Shown: in pieces, positions 23,861 through 31,555 of the stretch
How positions within the stretch are numbered: position 1 is the first letter of the stretch
Layout of the letters: every line of letters starts with the position of its first letter
From: JBBKWJ01 sp037968895
GTDB taxonomy: Bacteria; Actinomycetota; Acidimicrobiia; Acidimicrobiales; SZUA-35
Reading direction: 5' to 3'
Assembly (NCBI GenBank): GCA_037968895.1
Contig: JBBKWJ010000038.1
Coordinates: forward strand, 1-35,873
Length of the DNA stretch: 35,873 bases
Made by a program: the position numbers and the translations under genes
The notes under the pieces: model-generated
Told to the model about the DNA's origin: nothing
Database searches by the model: none
What the model saw: the letters and a program-made list of their open reading frames with translations, nothing else

Positions 23861-24961
23861 ATGCAGGCTTTGGTACTCCGCTCCGGTTCACTCGTTGTCG
23901 ACGAGATTGCCGAGCCGGTCCCCATCGCAGGACAGATTCTCGGCCGGGTGCTGGCGTGCGGAATCTGTGGCAGCGACCTTCATGCCGCAAAGCATCTTGA
24001 CCAGCTTGCGTCACAAGGTCTCGGGAACCCGAGTCCAAAGCGGGCTTCGCTCGACGCAGCTCGTGATGTAGTGATGGGACACGAGTTTTGCGTCGAGATT
24101 CTTGACGTAGGACACGGTGGCAGCGCCATCGGCGCCGCGGGCCAAGCGTTGAAGCCCGGCGATCGGGTCTGTTCGCTCCCGGTTTCAATGGCGAGCGGCG
24201 TGGTGCACACCCTTGGGTATTCAAACGACCTCACCGGGGGCTTCGCCGAACGAATGGTTCTCGATGCCGCCCTGTGTCTGACCGTCCCGACAGACCTTCC
24301 CACTGAGCTAGCGGCACTCACCGAGCCGCTCGCTGTTGGCGCCCATGCCGTCGCCAAAGCGGGTCTTCAGGCCGACTCAGTTCCACTCGTCATCGGCTGC
24401 GGTCCGGTAGGTCTTGCAGTCATCATCGCTCTGAAGGCCAAGGGCGTCGGACCGATCATCGCCGCTGACTATTCACCCCGTCGCCGGCAGCTTGCCGAAT
24501 CGCTTGGTGCCGATGTCGTCATCGACCCTGCCTCTGCGTCGCCCTATGACACCTGGGCTAGCGCGTGTTGGCCGGAGGGAGTTGACCGAACTGATCCGTT
24601 CCTCGCACTTCAAGGCATCGTGGCGAAACCAAACGTGATCTTCGAGTGCGTCGGCGTTCCTGGGATGATCAAGGCAGTCTCAAAAGGAGCACAGAAGGGC
24701 ACTCGAATTGTCGTGGTTGGCGTTTGCATGGAACCTGACGTTTTCGAGCCGTTCGCGGCCATCAACAAGGAACTGGAGTTCCAGTTTGTGCTTGGCTATA
24801 CGGGCGACGAGTTCGCGGCAACACTTCAGTCGCTCGTCTCGCAGCAGCTACCTGGTGTCGACCAATTAGTCTCAGGCATTGTCGATCTTGCGGCCACGCC
24901 TCAAGCGTTTGCCGATCTTGGCGACCCCGAACAGCACGTGAAGATTCTCGTGACGCCCTAG
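23861..24961 (+). CDS. Zinc-dependent medium-chain alcohol dehydrogenase
   Basis: About 366 residues of the MDR superfamily. The catalytic-zinc region has CGICGSDLH (Cys33, Cys36, His41) and GHEF (His74-Glu75). The NAD(P) fold starts at IGCGPVGLAV (~180). The four-Cys structural zinc lobe of classical ADHs is absent, and a ~20-residue insertion (HLDQLASQGLGNPSPKRAS) precedes GHEF. An open frame begins at GTG 23822, but ATG 23861, preceded by AAAGG at 6 nt, fits the family N-terminus (MQALVLRSGSLVV). It would oxidise an alcohol or reduce an aldehyde. It is divergent from the P450, so the pair may share substrates, and convergent with modC with stops interlocked at 24958-24961. Confidence 0.9.
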   Translation: MQALVLRSGSLVVDEIAEPVPIAGQILGRVLACGICGSDLHAAKHLDQLASQGLGNPSPKRASLDAARDVVMGHEFCVEILDVGHGGSAIGAAGQALKPGDRVCSLPVSMASGVVHTLGYSNDLTGGFAERMVLDAALCLTVPTDLPTELAALTEPLAVGAHAVAKAGLQADSVPLVIGCGPVGLAVIIALKAKGVGPIIAADYSPRRRQLAESLGADVVIDPASASPYDTWASACWPEGVDRTDPFLALQGIVAKPNVIFECVGVPGMIKAVSKGAQKGTRIVVVGVCMEPDVFEPFAAINKELEFQFVLGYTGDEFAATLQSLVSQQLPGVDQLVSGIVDLAATPQAFADLGDPEQHVKILVTP

Positions 24962-26031
24962 GCCGCGTGGACCGCAATCTCGGTGGCCTTGACCGACGCC
25001 CACACGGGCGCCCCTGGGACAAGGTTGAGCGCTGCCGTTGACGCTGGCGTGATATCGACTCCAAGGGGAATGGGTTGGGCCAGCGTGATCCGAGTCGTCT
25101 CACCGAGCGGCTCAACCGACTCGATCGTGGTCTGCCAGCTGTTTCGGGGGCTGCCGTGAGGTTCCCGTTCATGCAGTGCGATCGCAGTCGGGTGGATTGT
25201 GATGAGCACCCGTCCTTCGGTGTGCGCGTCTGCGGTCTGCAGCAATTGAGTGCTCCCATCGATCGTCAGCGAGCCGCCGCGGTTCGTACCGGCCAACAGG
25301 TTCGTGCCTGCGAGGGCAGCCGCATACCTGGTGGCGGGGCGACGCCGTATCTCCTCCGGAGTCGCCGCCTGCGTTACTGCCCCGTCCTCGAGCACAAGAA
25401 TCCGGTCAGCCAAGAGAAAAGCGTCGGTCGGATCATGGGTGATGAGCAGCCGAGGCCCTGGGTAATCAAGAAGGTGCTCAACCAGTGTTCGCCTCAGCTC
25501 ACTTCGAGTCTCTACATCTAGCGCCGACAGAGGTTCGTCGAGCAATAGCAGATCTGGCTCCGATGCCAGTGCCCGAGCGAGCGCGACCCGTTGGGCCTGG
25601 CCCCCTGAAAGCTCCGAAGGTCGTCGCTTCGCAAGATCGGCTAGGTCGAACGCTTCGATCCATCGACGCGAGGCTCGTCGTGCATCTCGCCGGCCCTGGC
25701 CAGACGACGATGGCCCGAACGCAACGTTGTCTTCGACCGAGAGGTGATCGAAGAGTAGGTAGTCCTGGAACACCACTCCGATACGGCGCTGTTCTGGCCG
25801 AACGAATATCCCCCGAGCTACGTCGTCCAAATCCCGATCGGCGAGGCGAATTGAACCATCATCGAGGGGCAGCAGCCCAGCCAGAACGTCGACCATCGTC
25901 GACTTGCCTGCTCCGTTTGGACCGACGAGCGCAACGGTCTCGCCAGCCGCAATAGTGAGCGCCACGTCGAGCGTGAACTGCTCACTGCGACGTAGCACGA
26001 TGCGAGCATGAAGGGCCTTTTCGACGCTCAT
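24958..26031 (-). CDS. modC: Molybdate ABC transporter ATP-binding protein
   Basis: A 357-residue ABC ATPase with Walker A GPNGAGKST (37-45), Q-loop Gln89, signature LSGGQ (141-145), Walker B LLLLDEP (161-167) and switch His199. The C-terminal ~110 residues match the TOBE-type domain of ModC. Together with ModB and ModA it imports molybdate for molybdenum-cofactor enzymes; tungstate is also possible. The ATG at 26031 overlaps the modB stop (ATGA), which decides this start over the GTG-type start at 26046. The stop is interlocked with the alcohol dehydrogenase stop. No molybdoenzyme or Moco gene is in the window. Confidence 0.92.
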   Translation of the reverse strand: MSVEKALHARIVLRRSEQFTLDVALTIAAGETVALVGPNGAGKSTMVDVLAGLLPLDDGSIRLADRDLDDVARGIFVRPEQRRIGVVFQDYLLFDHLSVEDNVAFGPSSSGQGRRDARRASRRWIEAFDLADLAKRRPSELSGGQAQRVALARALASEPDLLLLDEPLSALDVETRSELRRTLVEHLLDYPGPRLLITHDPTDAFLLADRILVLEDGAVTQAATPEEIRRRPATRYAAALAGTNLLAGTNRGGSLTIDGSTQLLQTADAHTEGRVLITIHPTAIALHEREPHGSPRNSWQTTIESVEPLGETTRITLAQPIPLGVDITPASTAALNLVPGAPVWASVKATEIAVHAA

Positions 26032-26834
26032 GAGCGCGACCACCAACGGTCTCTCATCGTGACCAGCACAACAAGTGACACGGCCACCAGCAAAAGGCTT
26101 ATGGCAACGGCGGTGTCTCGATCAGACTCAAGGGCAACGAATACCGCCAGTGGCAACGTTTGGGTTCGTCCTTGCAGGTTGCCAGCGAAGGTAACCGTTG
26201 CTCCAAACTCGCCAAGCGCTCTGGCCCACGCCAGAAGGACTCCAGCTCGGATCGATGGCGCAATCATTGGAAGCGTGACTCGGCGGAACACCGTGAGTCG
26301 GCTTGCGCCGAGCGAAGTTGCTGCGGCCTCGTAGCGCTGGTCGATCGAGTTCAACGCCCCCTCAACGGTAATGACGAGAAATGGCATCGCCACAAAGGTG
26401 TTTGCCACGATGACACCCCACACCGAGAACGGCAGCAAGAAACCAGTCGCGTCGTTGATCGGTTCGCCAACGATGCCCCGCCGCCCGAGGGCAAAAAGAA
26501 GGGCAGCTCCGCCGACTACGGGAGGCAGCACCATAGGCAGGGTGACGACCGACCGCACGACATGGCGACCAGGAAACTCGACTCGTGCTAACAGCCATGC
26601 CAGCGGCACCCCGAGCAGAAGCGAAACTACTGCGGCAAGCACTGATGTCAGCAACGAGAGACGTAATGCATCCAGCACGACATCGGACGAAAGGAGCGAA
26701 GGGAGATCTCGCCATGGTGTCCGCAAGAGCAGCCCAACGAGCGGTATTACGAACAACGCAGCGCCAACGACGCCGAGCGCCACCAATACGAGCGGAGGTT
26801 GTTGTCTGATTGATCGAGTTTGCCGAACTGTCAC
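26028..26834 (-). CDS. modB: Molybdate ABC transporter permease
   Basis: A 268-residue inner-membrane permease with about six hydrophobic helices and the BPD_transp_1 EAA loop near residues 169-191 (EAAATSLGASRLTVFRRVTLPMI region), which docks to ModC. VTLPMVLPPVVGGAALLFALG and EFGATVTFAGNLQGRTQTLPLA are typical of ModB. It starts with a GTG that overlaps the modA stop (GTGA) and ends overlapping modC (ATGA), so all three transporter genes are translationally coupled. Confidence 0.93.
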   Translation of the reverse strand: MTVRQTRSIRQQPPLVLVALGVVGAALFVIPLVGLLLRTPWRDLPSLLSSDVVLDALRLSLLTSVLAAVVSLLLGVPLAWLLARVEFPGRHVVRSVVTLPMVLPPVVGGAALLFALGRRGIVGEPINDATGFLLPFSVWGVIVANTFVAMPFLVITVEGALNSIDQRYEAAATSLGASRLTVFRRVTLPMIAPSIRAGVLLAWARALGEFGATVTFAGNLQGRTQTLPLAVFVALESDRDTAVAISLLLVAVSLVVLVTMRDRWWSRS

Positions 26835-27583
26835 GGGTTGCTAAATCCGAATGCGGCCATGATGTCTTGCCCTTCAGCGGAGAGCACGAAGTCTACGAAC
26901 AATTGCGCATCCGCCGGCTCCGGCGAGTCGGAAAGGACAACGATTGGGTAGTCGGTCCCCGTTCGAGAAAGCGCCGCGACCTCAACCCCTTCAATCTTTC
27001 CGCTCATTCCGACGAGATCTGATCGATACACGATCCCAGCATCGAGTTCGTCGGCCTCAAGCTTTGAGAGCAACGCTCGAACGTCAGGCTCGTTCGTATC
27101 GACCGAGGCTTCGACTCCGGCGGACGCTAAGGCTTCACGAGCGAGGTCACCACACGGCACGCCAACAGCACAGAGTCCTATGGCCAGCTCGGCGTTGGTC
27201 AGATCGGCCAGCTCCGTTATTCCGCCAGGGTTCCCTAAGGGAACTGCAAGTTGCAGCACGTTATGGGCAAACAGCCGAGGCGCGTCATTGGCGGCGCCAG
27301 ATGCGACGACATCAGCCATGACAGCCTCGTTCGCCGAGGCGAACACGTCGGCTGGCGCCCCTTCGTTGATCTGTTCCCGCAGCGACGAGCTGCCGGCGAA
27401 GTTGAGCTGCACGTCGATGCCGGGGTTGGCGGCCTCGAATTCTGTCTCCATCGCGGTGAAGGCATCACTCAGCGATGCAGCAGCAAGCACAAGGACTTTC
27501 GATCCAGCATCAGTCTCGCCGGCGCACGACGACGCAGAGAGCGCCATCGTTGACGCAAGGAGCAACACGGCAAGCGTTTTCAC
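26831..27583 (-). CDS. modA: Molybdate-binding lipoprotein of ABC transporter
   Basis: A 250-residue periplasmic-binding protein anchored as a lipoprotein: an N-terminal hydrophobic signal ending in ASSC (Cys20). LVLAAASLSDAF near the mature N-terminus, NFAGSSSLREQINEGAPADVFASAN and the late DAGIVYRSD are hallmarks of ModA oxyanion-binding proteins. It starts at GTG 27583. A TAGAGT box (27591-27596, minus strand) ends 7 nt upstream with no ribosome site between, so the operon may have its own leaderless promoter rather than depending on the GDPD gene 71 bp upstream. No ModE-type palindrome was seen. Confidence 0.93.
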   Translation of the reverse strand: MKTLAVLLLASTMALSASSCAGETDAGSKVLVLAAASLSDAFTAMETEFEAANPGIDVQLNFAGSSSLREQINEGAPADVFASANEAVMADVVASGAANDAPRLFAHNVLQLAVPLGNPGGITELADLTNAELAIGLCAVGVPCGDLAREALASAGVEASVDTNEPDVRALLSKLEADELDAGIVYRSDLVGMSGKIEGVEVAALSRTGTDYPIVVLSDSPEPADAQLFVDFVLSAEGQDIMAAFGFSNP

Positions 27584-27654
27584 CCGACGAACTCTACGTC
27601 ATGCAGCCAAGAATCCCTGTGGCCCAAGTCGGACAGGCCCTCGATCTGTCGGCC

Positions 27655-28263
27655 TTAGACAGCTAGATCAATATTGTCGAGAATGACCCCGTCGAGCCCT
27701 CGATTCCGAAGGTGCTCGACGGCGGCCTTATCAGGGACGTTCCACGTATAGAGCTGACCCCGGTTACGCAGGCGGTCGATTGTCTTGTCACTGAGCAGGC
27801 GCCGATTCACAACAGCTCCGTCAGTGCGAACTCTTGTCGGTAGCCAAAGGAGCAGCATAAGTTCGAAACGGTTCCCGGCCGAACGAAAGGTCCGCACCCC
27901 ACCAACATTGGCAAACGGGCCCAGAAGCCACCACGACTTGGACGATACAACGAGGTCTCGACCAACCGAGAGTGTCGTAATCTGGTCAGCGATGTCGTTT
28001 CTGACACCCTTCAGATCGAGCCATAGCCCTGTCTCGGCGCTGGCCGAATCAACAATCTCGTCAATGGACGGGATGACTTCGCCCTTCGGCAGGAGGTACC
28101 ACCGCTCCCAGAGTCGACGCGACGGCCACAAGACTTTGCTGTGACGAACCTCAGCGCCTCCGCCATGGCCGCGATGCACATCAATCTCGACGAGATCGAC
28201 TCGCCCTTCGGCCGCCGCTAGCGATTCGACACTGTTACCTGCTCGGTGGGCGATGAACTGCAT
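27655..28263 (-). CDS. Compact glycerophosphodiester phosphodiesterase-family protein
   Basis: A 202-residue cytoplasmic GDPD-fold protein, shorter than the usual ~240. It has HRAGNSVES (catalytic His6), metal pair Glu26/Asp28 (VEIDVHRG), a second His41 (VRHSKVLW), the LWLDLKG strand and a C-terminal TWNV...GLDGVILDN, all typical of GDPD barrels. It has no signal peptide, unlike the GDPD lipoprotein at 5.7 kb. It lies 20 bp after the VC0807-like membrane protein and 71 bp before modA, so it is probably the third gene of the GH13-led unit. The phosphodiester substrate is unknown. Confidence 0.82.
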   Translation of the reverse strand: MQFIAHRAGNSVESLAAAEGRVDLVEIDVHRGHGGGAEVRHSKVLWPSRRLWERWYLLPKGEVIPSIDEIVDSASAETGLWLDLKGVRNDIADQITTLSVGRDLVVSSKSWWLLGPFANVGGVRTFRSAGNRFELMLLLWLPTRVRTDGAVVNRRLLSDKTIDRLRNRGQLYTWNVPDKAAVEHLRNRGLDGVILDNIDLAV

Positions 28264-28283
28264 GTCGACGGGGCTCGAGAGGG

Positions 28284-28970
28284 TTAGGCGGCGGCTGGAA
28301 CTCGGATGGCGACGGGCATAGCTTTGACCGGCATTGTTTTGGCGAACTGAAGCTGAAGGCCAGCACGCTGCATTCGGAATCGGAACCAGACAACGGCGAT
28401 GCCGAGCGTTGCCGCAGTGAACGACGGCCCCATGAACGACTTGATGAGCACGAAGGTTGTCGTCGACTGGGTGAACAACAACCAGAGTGTGACGCCTGCG
28501 TTGATCAGGCTCGTGACTGCCCAGAGCAGCGAGAGCCGGGTAAAGAACAACTTCAGCATTGGGTGTTCGGCTGTTTCAGCGTCAAAGGGACAGAAGTCAT
28601 TTGCCAACCGTGCCGCTAAAGGGCGGCCCATCGGCACCGAGACGAGAAACGCGAATCCAACAAGCGCAGTACTAATCGTCGGTTGCAGGAAATAGACGAC
28701 AAGACTGCCCGTGGCGAGCGCCAAAATTGTCTTAGCCAACAGCCCAATCGTGCTCACTATGACGAGCCCAGGAACAGTTTGTCCGGTTGCCTTTCGATAG
28801 AAGACGACACCGAACGACCAAGCAAGCGCAGCGAGAAGGGCTCCTACGGTTCCCGCAAATTGCAGGAAACCAAGAAAAACGGCGACGGGAGCGATCTTTC
28901 CCATCATTACGTTCGGCCAGGCATGACGCAGCACCGCGCGAGGACCAGGGATGACAAGGGGGCTTTGCAA
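28284..28970 (-). CDS. VC0807-like/septation-protein-A-like membrane protein
   Basis: About 228 residues with five or six hydrophobic helices and a basic, Ala-rich C-terminus. The pattern of VVFYRKATGQTVPGLVIVSTIG, followed by FLVSVPMGRPLAARLANDFCPF and a TRLSLLWAVTSLINAGVTLWLL helix, resembles the VC0807/intracellular septation A-like group of uncharacterised membrane proteins. The annotated start is a TTG at 28970 with GGAAG 10 nt upstream; the ATG pair around residues 21-22 is an alternative that would shorten the N-terminus. It follows the GH13 gene by 14 bp. Function unknown. Confidence 0.65.
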   Translation of the reverse strand: MQSPLVIPGPRAVLRHAWPNVMMGKIAPVAVFLGFLQFAGTVGALLAALAWSFGVVFYRKATGQTVPGLVIVSTIGLLAKTILALATGSLVVYFLQPTISTALVGFAFLVSVPMGRPLAARLANDFCPFDAETAEHPMLKLFFTRLSLLWAVTSLINAGVTLWLLFTQSTTTFVLIKSFMGPSFTAATLGIAVVWFRFRMQRAGLQLQFAKTMPVKAMPVAIRVPAAA

Positions 28971-28984
28971 GATCGTCGCACTTC

Positions 28985-30619
28985 CTATAACTGACCGGGG
29001 CTGCCCATGCTAGGACGCTTCTGGTTCTGAAATACCTCGACCATTACAACGGCTTGATTTGGAGCAAGCTTGAGCCTATTCGTTGTGCCTGTGAGCTGCC
29101 AAAAGCTGTCAAAGAGCACTTCGCCCCTTTCTTGAATTGAAACGGCCTCGGCTCCCGCATTCACGAAAACGACGACACTCCCCCGGCGAAATACGACAAC
29201 GTCGGGTGGGTACTTATCGATCCACTCGATGGCACCGGAGCGAAGCTCTGGTCGCTCCATGCGGACTTGGATCAGAGCGCGGTAGCGCTCAAACCAACTC
29301 CCGACGGTCGCCCGTTGCACAAGGACCGTGTCGTCATCGGTCCGGCCGCCAGCGGGTAGCCACGATCTCTCTGCGGTGGTGAATCCAAACATCGGGCCCG
29401 GCTCCCACGGCATCGGAGTTCGGCAGCCATCGCGGCTAGCCGCCACGTCATCGCCGACCGGATCGGCTCGTTCATCGGGTTTGACGATGCCCTGTTCCAG
29501 CCCGAGCTCCTCGCCTTGGAACAGAAAGGGAATTCCGGGCAAGCACCACAGCAGTGTAGAAAGAGCGAGTGCACGCTCGCGGCCCTGTTGGCCACCCCCG
29601 AGGCGGGTTGTGGCCCTCACTTCGTCAAGGCTAGATCCTTGCCAGCAGATCGATCTCGGATCGCGAACCGCCTCTATTGGATCACTCAACACCTGGCGTA
29701 TCGACTCAGCTGACCACTCGTGGTGCATCGGCGCCAACCAGAACCCGGCATCGAGGCCTTCACCGTCAAGCAGTTCAGCGAACCTCTCCGGGTCCTCGAC
29801 GGACGTCTCGCCGATGAGGACAGCTCCGTACTCGGCACAAATCTGTTTCCACTCTTTGAAGATTTTCTGCGATTCGGGCTGCAGGATGTCGTATCGGTGA
29901 TCTAAGGATGCCCATTGCGACTCTCGCGTTGCCTCTGGGTCCAGTGGGCCGATTGTTGGATTTGACCGCAGGTGCTTATCTTTCACTAGCCCCTGTGCGA
30001 CATCTACCCGGAAGCCGTCGACGCCCTGCTCCAGCCAGAAGCGAAGAATTGAACGGAATTCTTCACGAACAGAAGGGTTACGCCAATTCAGATCTGGCTG
30101 TTCAGGGAGAAACAGATGGAGGTAGTACTTACCCACGGCCTCATCGAAGGTCCAGGCGGGCCCTCCGAAGTAGCTGACCCAATTGTTTGGCGCTCCCCCA
30201 TCCGTTGCTGCCTTGGCCCAGATGTAGTAGTCCGGCGACTGATCAAACCAAGGGTGTTTGGCGCTCGAGTGGTTTGGTACCAAGTCAACAACGATGCGCA
30301 TTCCTCGTCGATGGACCTCTTCAACCAACCGATCGAATTGACGCTGGCCGCCGTATAGATCGTCGACGGCGCAGTAGTCTGCGACGTCGTAACCGAAATC
30401 AGCCTGGGGCGATGGATAGAAGGGCGTCACCCAGATCAGATTGATGCCGAGATCGGTGAGATAGTCGAGTCGCTCGGAGATGCCGGCGAGATCACCGACG
30501 CCGTCGCCATCGGTATCCGAGAACGAGCGAAGGTAGAGCGAGTAACCCGCCGCATCAAACCACCAACCTGGTGTTGCATCCTTCACCACGGATGTAAGGG
30601 TAACCAGTTCTGATGTCAC
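28985..30619 (-). CDS. GH13 alpha-glucosidase-like enzyme with altered region IV
   Basis: A 544-residue alpha-amylase-superfamily protein, most like alpha-glucosidases and trehalose synthases (YSLYLRSFSDTDGDGVGDLAGI). Region I DLVPNH (112-117), nucleophile Asp196 (GFRVD) and acid/base Glu261 (LIGET) are intact. Region IV, normally NHD, aligns to Ser320-Leu321-Asp322: the stabilising Asp is kept but the substrate-contacting His is lost. The LFQGEELG motif and the C-terminal beta-domain are present. No signal peptide. The GTG start at 30619 overlaps the first possible ATG of the divergent PAP2 gene; a later GTG near residues 11-12 would still give a full domain. First gene of a unit with the VC0807-like protein and GDPD. 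Confidence 0.85.
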   Translation of the reverse strand: MTSELVTLTSVVKDATPGWWFDAAGYSLYLRSFSDTDGDGVGDLAGISERLDYLTDLGINLIWVTPFYPSPQADFGYDVADYCAVDDLYGGQRQFDRLVEEVHRRGMRIVVDLVPNHSSAKHPWFDQSPDYYIWAKAATDGGAPNNWVSYFGGPAWTFDEAVGKYYLHLFLPEQPDLNWRNPSVREEFRSILRFWLEQGVDGFRVDVAQGLVKDKHLRSNPTIGPLDPEATRESQWASLDHRYDILQPESQKIFKEWKQICAEYGAVLIGETSVEDPERFAELLDGEGLDAGFWLAPMHHEWSAESIRQVLSDPIEAVRDPRSICWQGSSLDEVRATTRLGGGQQGRERALALSTLLWCLPGIPFLFQGEELGLEQGIVKPDERADPVGDDVAASRDGCRTPMPWEPGPMFGFTTAERSWLPAGGRTDDDTVLVQRATVGSWFERYRALIQVRMERPELRSGAIEWIDKYPPDVVVFRRGSVVVFVNAGAEAVSIQERGEVLFDSFWQLTGTTNRLKLAPNQAVVMVEVFQNQKRPSMGSPGQL

Positions 30620-30687
30620 GTGAAGCCGAAGTCCCCTGGTCTAAATGGCCAATCCGATGGAGAATGACGCGAGGAGGATATGTCATC

Positions 30688-31455
30688 GTGCTAGGTCGCG
30701 ATCCACTGAACGGGCATAACGAGCCAGAGGTCCCGCTCATCGACGGGTGGCGCGAATTTGCCAAACAGGCGTTGTTGATCGCGTTGGCCGTGCTGTTCTA
30801 CTTCGGTGTCAGAGGGCTAACCGAGAGTGCCGCCGGTATCGCCATCGAGCACGGACGAGACGTTCTTGCCTTTGAACGACGCCTCGGCATATCGTTTTCG
30901 CCCGAGTTCCAAGGCACGATCACCGACATCCCGTTTCTCGCCAAATTGGGAAACTGGGTGTACATCTGGGGCCACTGGCCGGTGATCGTGGCGACGCTGG
31001 TCTGGCTCCACGAGCGACATCGCTTTCACTACCTGCTGTTACGGAATGCGATGTTCCTTTCTGGGGCAATCGGACTGATCATCTTCGTGCTCTACCCCGT
31101 CGCCCCACCCCGCCTAATCGACGCCGGATATGTCGACACTGTGACGAGCTGGTCGACTTCTTACCGGGTGCTTCAGCCACCAAGCCTCGTCAACAAGTAT
31201 GCGGCAATACCGAGCTTGCATGTTGGTTGGAACCTGCTCGTTGCCATCGAGCTCTGGCGTGCATCGCGGTCGGCGTTCGCTCGAAGCATTGCGGTCATTG
31301 GGCCTTTACTCATGCCGCTCTCAGTCGTCGTCACCGCCAATCACTACGTCCTTGACGGTGTCGCTGGTGCCTTGGTTGCCCTCGTCGGGTATGCACTGGC
31401 CGTCAGAATCACGCTGCCTCTGGCCTCGACTCTTACGCTCGGCGCGCCTAAATGA
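30688..31455 (+). CDS. PAP2_3-family membrane phosphatase/inositolphosphotransferase-like protein
   Basis: A 255-residue integral membrane protein with about five or six helices. It shows the PAP2_3 (Aur1/Ipt1-like) signatures: YPVAPPR (136-142), PSLH (165-168, His168) and NHYVLDG (198-204, His199, Asp203), the phosphatase-type catalytic His/Asp set. Such enzymes act on lipid phosphates or transfer inositol- or glycosyl-phosphate at the membrane. GTG 30688 is preferred because GAGGAGG lies 10 nt upstream; the frame is also open from ATG 30613, but that start would overlap the divergent GH13 gene. Confidence 0.85.
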   Translation: MLGRDPLNGHNEPEVPLIDGWREFAKQALLIALAVLFYFGVRGLTESAAGIAIEHGRDVLAFERRLGISFSPEFQGTITDIPFLAKLGNWVYIWGHWPVIVATLVWLHERHRFHYLLLRNAMFLSGAIGLIIFVLYPVAPPRLIDAGYVDTVTSWSTSYRVLQPPSLVNKYAAIPSLHVGWNLLVAIELWRASRSAFARSIAVIGPLLMPLSVVVTANHYVLDGVAGALVALVGYALAVRITLPLASTLTLGAPK

Positions 31456-31518
31456 TGACTTGGTGCCCTTCTCCGCGTCCACGAGACCAACAATGCTCTG
31501 TAGTGAAGTAAACCCATG

Positions 31519-31541
31519 CTCAGGTCACGCTCTGGCCTGAG
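31519..31541 (+). promoter_or_regulatory. 9-bp stem-loop just upstream of the universal stress gene
   Basis: CTCAGGTCA (31519-31527), loop CGCTC and TGGCCTGAG (31533-31541) form a 9-bp stem with a single G-U wobble. The stem ends 3 nt before the AAAGGAG ribosome site. With no T-run it is not a standard terminator; it could be an operator palindrome or an mRNA structure affecting translation or stability of the stress-protein message. Confidence 0.45.
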
Positions 31542-31555
31542 TCGAAAGGAGCATG

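Noticed and set aside
24958..27583. ModABC as part of a molybdoenzyme gene cluster
   Set aside because: No molybdopterin-binding enzyme or cofactor biosynthesis gene is present in the window; the neighbours are GDPD, GH13 and ADH genes.
27632..27650. GACAG...CTGTC repeat upstream of modA as a ModE-like site or Moco riboswitch
   Set aside because: A 5-bp arm with a 9-nt loop is too weak, and none of the known Moco-riboswitch or ModE-box features could be recognised.
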